Shown here: piece after piece, positions 54,480 to 63,061 of the stretch | How positions within the stretch are numbered: position 1 is the first letter of the stretch | How the letters are laid out: each line of letters opens with the position of its first letter | Assembly (NCBI RefSeq): GCF_000472925.1 | Contig: NZ_AXAS01000024.1 | Span: 62,001 to 126,000, forward strand | Direction: 5' to 3' | Source: Bradyrhizobium sp. Ec3.3 | Lineage (GTDB): Bacteria > Pseudomonadota > Alphaproteobacteria > Rhizobiales > Xanthobacteraceae | DNA length: 64,000 bases | The notes under the pieces: generated by a model | What the model was told of the DNA's origin: nothing | Databases searched by the model: none | The model's input: the letters and a program-made list of their open reading frames with translations, nothing else | Made by a program: the position numbers and the translations under genes

Positions 54480-54923
54480 ATGGACGTACGACCGGACACG
54501 AAGACGCGGACCATCTTGCTCGCCGAAGGTGACGTGCTGATGCGGATGCCGCTCGCCGAGTTCCTGCGCGGATGTGGCTATCGCGTGCTGGAAGCCAAAT
54601 CGGCGGATGAAGCGATTTTGTTCATCGAGGATGATACGTTCACTCCTGAAATCGTTGTGAGCAATGTCGAGCTGGCCGGTGATGGCTTCGGTATCGCCAA
54701 TTGGATCCGAAACAACAGGCCCGACCTTACGCTGATCCTGACCGGTACGCCCAAACGCGCAGCCGATGTGGCAACGTCGCTTTGCGAGAATGGACCGCTG
54801 CCTCCGCCCTATGATCCACAGATATTGCATCGCCGACTGTTGCGCTTGATTGCGAGCCGGAAGTCTCCCCGAGGGCAAGGAAAGCGCAACGCGCTTCAAG
54901 CGGGGCTGAAGGCACGAGGATGA
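54480..54923 (+). CDS. Degenerate receiver-domain protein
   Basis: The 147-residue protein aligns with receivers (TRTILLAEGDVLMRMPLAEFLRGCGYRVLEAKSADEAILFI) but lacks the phosphorylation chemistry: the acceptor position is Asn62 in VVSNVELAG, the acidic pocket reads AEGD and the conserved Lys is Pro in PPPYDP. It probably cannot be phosphorylated and may bind the same partners as the intact receiver 31 bases upstream. The basic tail of 20 residues is unlike other receivers. Confidence 0.8.
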   Translation: MDVRPDTKTRTILLAEGDVLMRMPLAEFLRGCGYRVLEAKSADEAILFIEDDTFTPEIVVSNVELAGDGFGIANWIRNNRPDLTLILTGTPKRAADVATSLCENGPLPPPYDPQILHRRLLRLIASRKSPRGQGKRNALQAGLKARG

Positions 54924-55013
54924 ACCTCTGCGCCAGCGACGATGATCGCCGGCTTTCGCTGAGCAGGCCGAAGTCGAACAGCTTCCCCGAACGTGAAGCC
55001 TACGCGCGCGCTC

Positions 55014-56306
55014 TCAGCGCTCCGCGGCCAGCCGTGAACCGCCGATACGGTGATACACGGCAAGAAACCGGTCATTCGGAAAATGGCGGTCCCCGCCGCG
55101 GCAGTACTCCTTCTTCAGGCCATTGAGAAAGAACATTTCGTGCGTGCGTTCGTGCTTGGCTTCGATCGGGCCGCGCGTCTCCAGTTCGAAGAATTCACGG
55201 ACATGTCCGGCCACAGTTTCCGAGACGTTGATACGTCCTGCGAGCCCGAACGCCTCCATGAACCATGCGGTGTTGACCGCATCGCCCCAGATATCGAAGG
55301 TCATCCTGCGGTGACCGACAACGCCGGAAATAACTGGCCCGGTATGGATGCCGATGCGTAATTGCAGCGCATGTTCGCCAATCGCTTCGCATTGCGTCTT
55401 CAGGTGATCGAGCCGGGCTCGCATCTCCAGGGCCGCCAGACAAACGTCTATCGAGTGCCGTCGGTCGGGCGAAAGCACGCCAGCCACTGCCATGTAGGCG
55501 TCGCCCATGGTCTTGACCTTCTCCAGACCGTACCGAGCGCCGATTTCGTCGAGTGCCGAGAAATACTCGTCGAGGAGGTTGATGAGCCTGGCCGGCTCGG
55601 TCCGTTCGGCCAGCAGCGTAAAGCCCTGGATGTCTGCAAACAGGATGGTCGCCGACCGCGTATATTTGGGCGCAACCCTGCCGCTGCGCTTCAACTCGTC
55701 GGCGATCGGCGCCGGCAAGACGTTGCGCAGCAGCTCTTCGGCGCGCGCTCTCTCGACAGCGGTCTCGCCTCGCGCCTGCTCGAGCTCCCTGATCGTCTGG
55801 CCGTACGCGATCAGCTTGCGGCGGAGCTCCAGTTGCGCGAGCACCTGATGCGACAGCATTCGCAGGGCCTCGGTCTGGTCGAAGGAAAGCTGCCGCGGCT
55901 CGAAATCCATCACGCAAAGCGTCCCGAGCGCATAGCCTTCATCGGTAATGAGCGGCATGCCGCAATAGAAGCGGCAGGACGGCGTCAGCGCGACCATCGG
56001 GCTGTTCTCGAAGCGTGGATCCTGTTTCAGGTCTGGAATGACGAGCAGCTCGGTACCGCAAATCGTCGTCGTGCACACGGCGGTCGAACGTGGTGCGTCG
56101 GTCACTTCGGCCGGCAAGCCATATCTTGCCTTGAGCCAGCGCCGGTCGTCGTCGATGAAACTGATATAGGAGACCGGGCAGCCGCAGAGTTGCGCCGCAA
56201 GCTCGGTGATTTCGTCGTAAGCGGTTTCCGGCGCGCTATCGACAATGTCGAGCGCGTGCAGGGCAGCCAGCCTCTGGGTTTCGTTTGCGGGTGCCGGTGA
56301 GGGCAT
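55014..56306 (-). CDS. GAF-domain class III nucleotidyl cyclase, missing catalytic Arg
   Basis: The 430-residue protein has a GAF sensor domain (about 20-160: YDEITELAAQLCGCPVSYISFIDDDRRWLKARYGL, VCTTTICGTELLVIPDL), a helical linker and a class III cyclase domain. Metal Asp is in FADIQGFT, adenine-type Lys and Asp in EKVKTMGDAY and FDIWGDAVN. The usual VNxAxR motif reads VNTAWF, so the transition-state Arg is replaced by Phe. Activity may be lost or reduced. The ATG at 56306 follows GGAGA; no membrane segment is present. Confidence 0.85.
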   Translation of the reverse strand: MPSPAPANETQRLAALHALDIVDSAPETAYDEITELAAQLCGCPVSYISFIDDDRRWLKARYGLPAEVTDAPRSTAVCTTTICGTELLVIPDLKQDPRFENSPMVALTPSCRFYCGMPLITDEGYALGTLCVMDFEPRQLSFDQTEALRMLSHQVLAQLELRRKLIAYGQTIRELEQARGETAVERARAEELLRNVLPAPIADELKRSGRVAPKYTRSATILFADIQGFTLLAERTEPARLINLLDEYFSALDEIGARYGLEKVKTMGDAYMAVAGVLSPDRRHSIDVCLAALEMRARLDHLKTQCEAIGEHALQLRIGIHTGPVISGVVGHRRMTFDIWGDAVNTAWFMEAFGLAGRINVSETVAGHVREFFELETRGPIEAKHERTHEMFFLNGLKKEYCRGGDRHFPNDRFLAVYHRIGGSRLAAER

Positions 56307-56553
56307 GCTGGTCTCCGCGCCGGAGAACCTGGGACGAGCCTCGCGCTTTCCGCGAAAACAAGCGGTGCGGCTACCCCACTCATTTGGGAAGTGCGGAAGG
56401 TGCGACAAGTGGCGTTCGACCGGGCGACGAGGCCGGTTCCGACATCGCGCGGCCACGGCAGGCATCACTCGGGTGCGGAACGTTACTGCGTCAATGGGGT
56501 TCACTCACGCTAAACGACAACGCATCGCAACCCGACATATGGAGGGAACCGTC

Positions 56554-57051
56554 ATGACCCGCGATGCAAGCCGCGATGTTTCGCAATTGAGCCCGCTCTT
56601 CCGGGCGCCGGGGACCGGACCCACGCTCGACGTGCTCGGTGTGACCCACAGCTACAAGGCGATGGCGAGCGATACCGGCCAGCAGTTCTCCATCTGGGAG
56701 TCCATCGTGCCGCCGGGCCGCGGCGCACCGCCGCACACGCACACCCGCGAGGACGAAGCCTTTTATGTACTGAGCGGCGAACTGCTCGTCGACATCGAAG
56801 GTGCAACCGATCCGCTGCGTCTCGGCGCCGGGGCGTTTCTTTTTGCTCCCCGCCACCGGCGCCACGGCTATCGCAACGTGGGCGCCGATACCGCGCACCT
56901 CCTGGTGCTCGCGATGCCGGGCGCCGGCCTCGATCGCATGTTCAGTGCCTTCGACGAGTTGGGAAAGCGCAGCGGACAGACGCCGGCTATCCGGACCGTT
57001 GCGACGATTGCCCAACAGTACGGTGTCGTCATCCATTCATCGGCGGGGTGA
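56554..57051 (+). CDS. Cupin domain protein
   Basis: The 165-residue protein has cupin motif 1 (PPGRGAPPHTHTREDEAFYVLSGEL, with metal-type His-x-His and Glu) and motif 2 (GAGAFLFAPRHRRHGYRNVG). Cupins of this size include metal enzymes and small-molecule sensors; the reaction is unknown. The ATG at 56554 follows GGAGGGAACC. It diverges from the cyclase gene. Confidence 0.87.
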   Translation: MTRDASRDVSQLSPLFRAPGTGPTLDVLGVTHSYKAMASDTGQQFSIWESIVPPGRGAPPHTHTREDEAFYVLSGELLVDIEGATDPLRLGAGAFLFAPRHRRHGYRNVGADTAHLLVLAMPGAGLDRMFSAFDELGKRSGQTPAIRTVATIAQQYGVVIHSSAG

Positions 57052-57096
57052 ACGGCGCAAAGATCCACTGTTGCTCCTGACTTGCCGGGCGCGTTG

Positions 57097-57147
57097 GCCG
57101 CAATTCCAGATCGGTCCGAACGGTGTCCGTGTCCAGCACGGGCGGAA
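57097..57147 (-). pseudogene. Remnant of a WTRTPxGPIWNCG-type secreted protein gene
   Basis: The minus strand encodes FRPCWTRTPFGPIWNCG, matching the last 17 residues of the gene at 59228-59587 with 44 of 46 bases identical in the core. The stop codon has changed to CAA and no start or signal peptide is present upstream, so it looks like a leftover copy. Confidence 0.6.
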
Positions 57148-57238
57148 TGAAGCCTCCGCGTTGCCCGATTTGAGTCGCATTGCGACCTAGGTTGGAGCCA
57201 AAAGTCGTGCCGGGTGGGGCGCAACACCGGGGGTTTTC

Positions 57239-58054
57239 ATGTCCGGTCATTTGCGAGTGTTTTGCTCCGCTGCTTTTCTCCTTCTCGCAGGTCTGTCGAC
57301 GTCACCTGCATTATCGAATCCCTTCTCTGGCTTATTGGGCCAAGCCGATCCGGTGGAAGCCTCGCCGCCAGCTCCATCCAACTCGGATTGTGCGTCGCAG
57401 CCCGGCAAGTCGTCCGCTGAGGGCCAGCATTGGGTCTATCGCTTCGACGGCCGCCGCAAATGCTGGTTTCAGGCCGCGGAGGGCACCCTGATCGGGAAGA
57501 AGTCGGTTCGCCATCAGGCCGCGAAACATGCCGCCCCTTCGAAGAAAAGCGAGGCCGCCCCGCGCAGCGGAAAGGTGGCTGTGGATGCGCGTGCGGAGCT
57601 GCTCCCCTCGGCGCCGACGGACGCCAACCGCCATGCCCCGTCCGCGCCCGAGCTCAAGGTGGCCGATGCCAGTCCCGTTGTCGCTACGGAGGCCCCGGCG
57701 CTCGCGCCGTCCGAACCCGGTATAGCCAGGCTCCCGGCCGATCGACTGACGCCGCTCGATCCCAAGGGGGGCCAGGTCGACGTGGAGATGCTCTTGGCCG
57801 CCATGCCGGCCGACGGCGACGCGGTTGTCCCCCCGACGGCTCCGGCCGTTGCAGTTCCTGCCGCCGAGGCGGGCGAGGACGGGTTGGGGTGGACGGCGAC
57901 CTTGCTGGGCGTGCTGTTGATGGCGATGGGCTTGGTTGTCCTCCTAAGTTCGAGCCGAGCCCTTCGGCGCGGTGTGCTGACCGTCCGGCAGGTCCGGCAA
58001 TTCATATCGGAGGGCGGCTGGGCGGTCGCCAATGACGATCTGCAAGCATCGTGA
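57239..58054 (+). CDS. Secreted or membrane-anchored protein of unknown function
   Basis: The 271-residue protein starts with a signal peptide (VFCSAAFLLLAGLSTSPALS), then SSAEGQHWVYRFDGRRKCWFQAAEG, an alanine/proline-rich middle of about 120 residues, and a C-terminal membrane helix (WTATLLGVLLMAMGLVVLLSS) with a basic end. The WVYRFDGRRKCWF stretch recurs in uncharacterised Bradyrhizobium proteins as I remember them. It is predicted to span the periplasm with its C-terminal helix in the membrane. No function can be assigned. Confidence 0.72.
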   Translation: MSGHLRVFCSAAFLLLAGLSTSPALSNPFSGLLGQADPVEASPPAPSNSDCASQPGKSSAEGQHWVYRFDGRRKCWFQAAEGTLIGKKSVRHQAAKHAAPSKKSEAAPRSGKVAVDARAELLPSAPTDANRHAPSAPELKVADASPVVATEAPALAPSEPGIARLPADRLTPLDPKGGQVDVEMLLAAMPADGDAVVPPTAPAVAVPAAEAGEDGLGWTATLLGVLLMAMGLVVLLSSSRALRRGVLTVRQVRQFISEGGWAVANDDLQAS

Positions 58055-58251
58055 ACCATCGAGCGGAGTGGTCAACGCGCTGGCAAGGCGGCCATCCGCC
58101 GAACCGCACTTCCCGCACGAGCTCAAACGGCGAGCTTGATAGCTGGGCTGACCTTTGATCTAGGTCAACTTTCCGAGCAAAAGTCTCGGCACGATCTTGG
58201 GTCGACGAGGTCAACCATTCTGTTGAGCTCACCCTCTGAACGGGTGTTCAG

Positions 58252-59097
58252 GTGATCACGATTCCAGAACTGTTAGCGCATACGTTATCGTCATTTCTTA
58301 CGTCCGATACTCGAGATCGGTTTGGTTCTTCGCATGCAGGCCTGACCGAAGTCCTTCCGTTTGCTGCGAGACTTACATTGGAATGCGTTGGCAACAGCGA
58401 CGCTCTGTATCACGACATAGAACACACTATGCTTGTCACTCTTGCGGGGCACGACATCCTGATGGGACGGATGTTGTTGCGGCCGACGACAGCCGTAGAC
58501 TACGCGAATTTCATCCTGGCTTGTCTCATGCACGATATTGGGTTCGTGCGCGGGATCGTTCAAGGAGACAACGAAGACTCCTACGTCGCCGATGTGACCG
58601 GCCGTACAATTCGCCTCCCACGAGGGGCATCGGACGCCTCCCTCGCACCCTATCATGTGGACCGCTCGAAGTTGTTCGTTGTTGAGCGTCTCGACGGTGT
58701 CGAAGACGTCGATGCGAGCCGAATTGCCCGAGCGATAGAATTTACGCGCTTTCCCTATACGGATTCCTCAAACGACGAACTGATCGAAGAGGAAGGAATG
58801 TTGCTGCGCGCTGCGGATCTTATCGGTCAACTTGGCGATCCCAACTATCTCAGAAAGGCAAATGCACTGTTCCATGAGTTTGAGGAAATCGGGCTGAACA
58901 AGAAGCTCGGTTACGAAACGCCTGCCGACGTCGTTTATAAGTACCCGCAGTTCTATTGGAACAATGTCGCCCCGCAAATTCAGAGCGCCATACGCTATCT
59001 CAATATCACCTCGAGCGGTCGGCAATGGATAGCAAACCTTTATAGCAATGTTTTCCGAGCTGAACGCGAACCGGGCTTATCCGGACCGCAGCTATGA
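58252..59097 (+). CDS. HD-domain metal-dependent phosphohydrolase-like protein
   Basis: The 281-residue protein has HD-superfamily metal ligands: His in LYHDIEHTMLVTLAGH, His-Asp in ACLMHDIGFVRG and a possible Asp in RAADLIGQLGD. HD proteins often hydrolyse nucleotides or cyclic di-GMP; this one lacks the GYP motif. Its base composition is clearly lower in GC than its neighbours (about 50 percent by eye), suggesting recent transfer. It starts with GTG at 58252 and is convergent with the gene at 59228. Several relatives are found near cyclases; the GAF-cyclase here is 2 kb away. Confidence 0.78.
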   Translation: MITIPELLAHTLSSFLTSDTRDRFGSSHAGLTEVLPFAARLTLECVGNSDALYHDIEHTMLVTLAGHDILMGRMLLRPTTAVDYANFILACLMHDIGFVRGIVQGDNEDSYVADVTGRTIRLPRGASDASLAPYHVDRSKLFVVERLDGVEDVDASRIARAIEFTRFPYTDSSNDELIEEEGMLLRAADLIGQLGDPNYLRKANALFHEFEEIGLNKKLGYETPADVVYKYPQFYWNNVAPQIQSAIRYLNITSSGRQWIANLYSNVFRAEREPGLSGPQL

Positions 59098-59227
59098 TTG
59101 CGCTGTTGTCCAAATTTAGCGAACGCGGGGGTTGATCAATCGATCCTACGCCGCTGAGACGAACCCGGAGATAATCTCGATGGGCACCTTCCACGTGTCA
59201 GCCGACTTCCCGGAGCGCAATGCGCAG

Positions 59228-59587
59228 TCAGCCGCAATTCCAGATCGGTCCGATCGGTGTCCGCGTCCAGCACGGGCCAAAGCTGCCGTTGTTGTAGCGG
59301 CCACCATAAAAACCGGGCCGGCCGAAATAGTGCCAGTTGCCGTCAAACCCGTAATAGCTGGGGACCGGGTCAATGTACCATGGGCGTCGGTTGCTGCGCG
59401 CCATGCGCCGCACCGCGGCTTTCTGGGCATAAAGCGGAAGGCTGTTGCTCGGCGGCTGATGATAGCCCGGCAGGAAGCCGTAGCCGTGCCAGATGGGCGC
59501 CGGCCGCTTGTGACTTGGCGCAGCCGTCACGGCGGCCGGCAGTAGCGACAGAACGATGGCAATCGACAGACACACGAGACGCGACAT
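59228..59587 (-). CDS. Small secreted protein with WTRTPIGPIWNCG end
   Basis: The 119-residue protein has a signal peptide (VCLSIAIVLSLLPAAVTAAP) and a mature part rich in Tyr, Gly, Pro and Trp (WYIDPVPSYYGFDGNWHYFGRPGFYGGRYNNGSFGP), ending in CWTRTPIGPIWNCG with two cysteines that could form a disulfide. I recognise the end motif as recurring in Bradyrhizobium proteins of unknown function. It is convergent with the HD-domain gene. Confidence 0.72.
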   Translation of the reverse strand: MSRLVCLSIAIVLSLLPAAVTAAPSHKRPAPIWHGYGFLPGYHQPPSNSLPLYAQKAAVRRMARSNRRPWYIDPVPSYYGFDGNWHYFGRPGFYGGRYNNGSFGPCWTRTPIGPIWNCG

Positions 59588-59829
59588 CAGCAGACCATAG
59601 ACAGTCGGTTGCGGGGAGGCGATTCAAATCCCGGGTGCAAAGCTGTCCGCCGCTTGCCGTGATCTGCGCGATGATCGACTATTGCCCCTGATTTGCCCGA
59701 CGTGTCAAAGGGGGGTCCGAAATGCGTTGGCCTCCGGCCGCTACTTCCGGCTACTTTGCATGGGGTTGTTTTCGCGATTTTTGTTCGGGCCGGCGAACGA
59801 CCGAGCGTTGGCCATTCCGTTTCGGCTGA

Positions 59830-60918
59830 TCAAGCCCCGCAGATGATCACGCCGTACCAGCCCAAGCCCCGGTAGGTCTCGTAGCCTGGCGTGGCGTGGA
59901 AGGCGACGAGGGCGCCGGTGCGGTCGTGATAGAAACCGGAGCGCTGGCCATTCATCGAGAGCGAGACGCGCTCTGACAAAATACCCTGGCCGTCGGAGGC
60001 GGCGATGACACGAAGGTTCGAGTCGACCAGCAGCACGCGCGCCTTGTCGCTGTCGCCGACGCGCACGCCCTGCACGATGGCGCGGGCCTGCGACTCCCAG
60101 TCGAAATGGATGGCGAGCACGCCGATCGGCGCGCCGTTGACCTCGCCGCCCGTGCGCACGCTCGCGCAATAGGTTGCGACCTGCGCATTGCCGAGCAGCG
60201 GCTGGTTCTCGACATCGCCGGCGACATAATCGTCGCCGGAACGCAAGGTGCGCGCCTCGCGAAACCATCTTGTATTGGCGACGTTCTGCCCGACTACGCG
60301 AAAGCGGTCGGCCCGGCCATTGGCGATCACGTTGCCGTCGAGGTCGCAGAGCCAGAGGTCGAGATAAACGGTGTAGGCGCCGAGGATGACGCCGAGACGC
60401 TGCGAGACGTGTGAAACTGCCGCTGCGCTCGGGGATGCCGCGCAGTCGACAACGGCCGAGTCGGTCGCCCACCAGCGCACGTCGCAGGTGCGTTCATAGA
60501 GGTTGCGATCGATCAGCTCGATGGCATTGAGCGACAGATCCATCATGCGCTCGCCGCGCGAGCGCTGGCTCATGCGCTCGATCGAGGAGACGAGGTCGCC
60601 GTTGCGCTTCGTCAGTTGTGTCTCGAGCTCGCGCGCGATGGTCTCGACCTGCTGGCCGACGCCGCGCACCTCCTGCGCCACCACGGCGAAGCCCGCGCCC
60701 TGCGCGCCGGCGCGCGAGCTCTCGATCAGCGCGTTCAGCGCCAGCATCTTCATCTGGTTGGTGATCTGCTGGATCGCCTTGGTCTTGTCGACCGCGATCT
60801 GATTGACCTCAGCCGTCAGCCGGTTGATCAGCGCGGAGATGTCGGAATTGTCGTCGGCGGGTTCAGGATTGGTTCCGGTGGGAAGCGGCTTGGTCTTCAT
60901 GGCCAGCGCAGCAGACAT
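59830..60918 (-). CDS. Soluble chemoreceptor-like protein, signalling domain N-terminal, Cache-like C-terminal
   Basis: The 362-residue protein has a short MCP signalling hairpin near the N-terminus (QITNQMKMLALNALIESSRAGAQGAGFAVVAQEVRGVGQQ) and a C-terminal Cache/PDC-like sensor (about 165-360: RLGVILGAYTVYLDLWLCDLDGNVIANGRAD, FREARTLRSGDDYVAGDV, GVLAIHFDWESQA, ALVAFHATPGYETYRGLGW). This reverses the usual order, and there is no membrane segment. The ATG at 60918 follows AGGGAA; a start at 60954 is less likely. It probably signals from the cytoplasm to a Che pathway encoded elsewhere. Confidence 0.82.
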   Translation of the reverse strand: MSAALAMKTKPLPTGTNPEPADDNSDISALINRLTAEVNQIAVDKTKAIQQITNQMKMLALNALIESSRAGAQGAGFAVVAQEVRGVGQQVETIARELETQLTKRNGDLVSSIERMSQRSRGERMMDLSLNAIELIDRNLYERTCDVRWWATDSAVVDCAASPSAAAVSHVSQRLGVILGAYTVYLDLWLCDLDGNVIANGRADRFRVVGQNVANTRWFREARTLRSGDDYVAGDVENQPLLGNAQVATYCASVRTGGEVNGAPIGVLAIHFDWESQARAIVQGVRVGDSDKARVLLVDSNLRVIAASDGQGILSERVSLSMNGQRSGFYHDRTGALVAFHATPGYETYRGLGWYGVIICGA

Positions 60919-61186
60919 CGAGGGAATTCCCTTGCAATGAAGTCTGACCTGCAATGACCCGGAACTAAAAATTACAGATCGAATACGAGCCTTTTTCGAG
61001 GATTCCGCCTAACGCCCACTTAATTTGCTGCCGGCGCGACTGCTCAAATGATAGTCAGATCGCTTACGGTTTCGGCAATCCACTGCTTTGTTCGGCCCGG
61101 ACATTGCAAATGGCTCGAGTTTCCCGGCGGAATCCTGACTGCCCGAGGCCACCGGCCTGATCTGAACCCATCGAAGCCCTCGAATC

Positions 61187-63028
61187 ATGACGCTGCCCGC
61201 CACCGCCTTGCCCGTCGAGTTGCCCCAGGCGTTCCTCGGCGTCGCGCGCTCGCTCACCGACAAGCTCTGGCGTGACCGGCTGGACGCGCGCGGGGCGGCA
61301 AGGGCGCTCGCCATCGTCCAGCGCCATCAGCTTCCGGAGCTTCTGGCGCGGGTGCTGGCCGGGCGCGGTGTCGACATCGACGCGGTCAATGACTTCCTCG
61401 ATCCGACCATCCGCAAATTGCTGCCGGACCCGTTCACGGTGACGGAGATGGAGGCCGCCGCCAAACGCATCGCGGAGGCCGCTGCGAAGGGCGAGAAGGT
61501 CGCGATCTTCGGCGACTACGACGTCGACGGCGCGACCTCGGCCGCGCTGCTCGCCTGGCATCTGCGCCATTGCGGGCTCGATCCCCTGATCCACATTCCC
61601 GACCGCATTTTCGAAGGCTACGGCCCGAACACGGAAGCGGTGCGGGCGCTTGCTGCGAAGGGCGCGACGCTGCTCGTGACCGTCGATTGCGGCACCACCA
61701 GCATCGAGCCGCTCGCCGAGGCAAAACGGCTCGGCATGTCCGTGGTGGTGATCGATCACCATCAGGCCGGCGCCGAGCTGCCGGCGGTCGACGCGCTGGT
61801 CAATCCGAACCGGCTCGACGATCTCTCCGGCCTCGGCCATCTTGCCGCCGTGGGGCTGGTGCTGGTCACGCTGGTTGCGGTCAATCGCGAGCTGCGCCAG
61901 CGCGGCTTCTGGACGTCCGAGATGCCCGAGCCCGATCTCCTGGGCATGCTGCATCACGTCGCGCTCGGCACGGTCGCCGACGTGGCGCCGCTCATCGGCC
62001 TCAACCGCGCCTTCGTCGCCAAAGGGCTGATCGCGATGCGGCGGCGCGACCATGTCGGCCACACCGCGCTGATGGACATCGCGCGGCTCAACGGCCCGCC
62101 GGAGGCCTGGCATCTCGGCTTCATGCTGGGGCCGCGCATCAATGCGGGCGGGCGCATCGGCCGCGCCGATCTCGGCGTGCGGCTGCTGCTGGAAGGCGAC
62201 GGCGTCGAGGCCGCACGGATCGCGGCTGAGCTCGACCGCCTGAACAGCGAGCGCCGCATCATCGAGCAGGCGGCGGAAGCCCAGGCCGAAGCCGAGGCGC
62301 TCGCCTCGATCGGGCTCGAGGACAAGCTCGGCGTGATCGTCACGGCGTCCGAAGGCTGGCATCCCGGCGTGGTCGGCCTCGTCGCCTCCCGGCTGAAGGA
62401 GAAGTTTTCGCGGCCCGCGTTTGCCATCGCACTCGAGCCCGGCGGCATCGGCACCGGCTCGGGCCGCTCGATCGCCGGCGTCGATCTCGGCAAGGCGGTA
62501 CGGCAGGCCGTTGCCGACGGTATTTTGCTGAAGGGCGGCGGGCATGCCATGGCTGCCGGCGTCACGCTTCGCAAGGAGAAGCTAGCCGAATTCCGCGCCT
62601 ACCTCGAAAGCGCGCTCGCGCGCGAGGTTGCGGAAGCGCGCCACGTCAACGAGCTCTTTATCGACGGTGCAGTGTCCGCGCGCGCGGTGACGCCGGAGCT
62701 CGCCAACACGCTCAATCGTGCCGGCCCCTTCGGCAGCGGCAATCCGGAGCCGGTGCTGGCGCTGCCGGCGCATCAGCTCGTCTATGCCGACGAGGTCGGG
62801 CAAGCGCATTTGCGACTGCGCTTCAAGTCGGGCGATGGCGCGATCGTCAACGGCATCGCGTTCCGCTCCATCGGCCAGAAGCTCGGCAATGCGCTTCTCG
62901 CCAATCGCGGCCAGCAGCTGCACGTCGCGGGCGCGCTGTCGCTCGACCGCTACCAGGGCGCCGAGCGTGTGCAACTCCGCGTCATCGATATCGCCTTGCC
63001 TGACCAGGGGCCCCAAACCATCCGATAA
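61187..63028 (+). CDS. recJ: Single-strand DNA exonuclease RecJ
   Basis: The 613-residue 5'-3' exonuclease works in recombination and mismatch repair. It has the DHH-family motifs IFGDYDVDGATSAALL, VTVDCGTTS, VVIDHHQ, the DHHA1 motif GGHAMAAGVTL and the C-terminal OB-fold region. It is often the gene after hom-glpX in Rhizobiales, but here a 9.8-kb accessory block separates it. Confidence 0.95.
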   Translation: MTLPATALPVELPQAFLGVARSLTDKLWRDRLDARGAARALAIVQRHQLPELLARVLAGRGVDIDAVNDFLDPTIRKLLPDPFTVTEMEAAAKRIAEAAAKGEKVAIFGDYDVDGATSAALLAWHLRHCGLDPLIHIPDRIFEGYGPNTEAVRALAAKGATLLVTVDCGTTSIEPLAEAKRLGMSVVVIDHHQAGAELPAVDALVNPNRLDDLSGLGHLAAVGLVLVTLVAVNRELRQRGFWTSEMPEPDLLGMLHHVALGTVADVAPLIGLNRAFVAKGLIAMRRRDHVGHTALMDIARLNGPPEAWHLGFMLGPRINAGGRIGRADLGVRLLLEGDGVEAARIAAELDRLNSERRIIEQAAEAQAEAEALASIGLEDKLGVIVTASEGWHPGVVGLVASRLKEKFSRPAFAIALEPGGIGTGSGRSIAGVDLGKAVRQAVADGILLKGGGHAMAAGVTLRKEKLAEFRAYLESALAREVAEARHVNELFIDGAVSARAVTPELANTLNRAGPFGSGNPEPVLALPAHQLVYADEVGQAHLRLRFKSGDGAIVNGIAFRSIGQKLGNALLANRGQQLHVAGALSLDRYQGAERVQLRVIDIALPDQGPQTIR

Positions 63029-63061
63029 GCGTAACCCAACAACAAAAAAAGGGGAGTGCAA

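Noticed and set aside
58252..59097. HD-domain gene as an anti-phage CBASS or Pycsar component with the nearby cyclase
   Set aside because: The cyclase is 2 kb away on the other strand with three genes between them, it lacks a catalytic Arg, and no effector gene is present.
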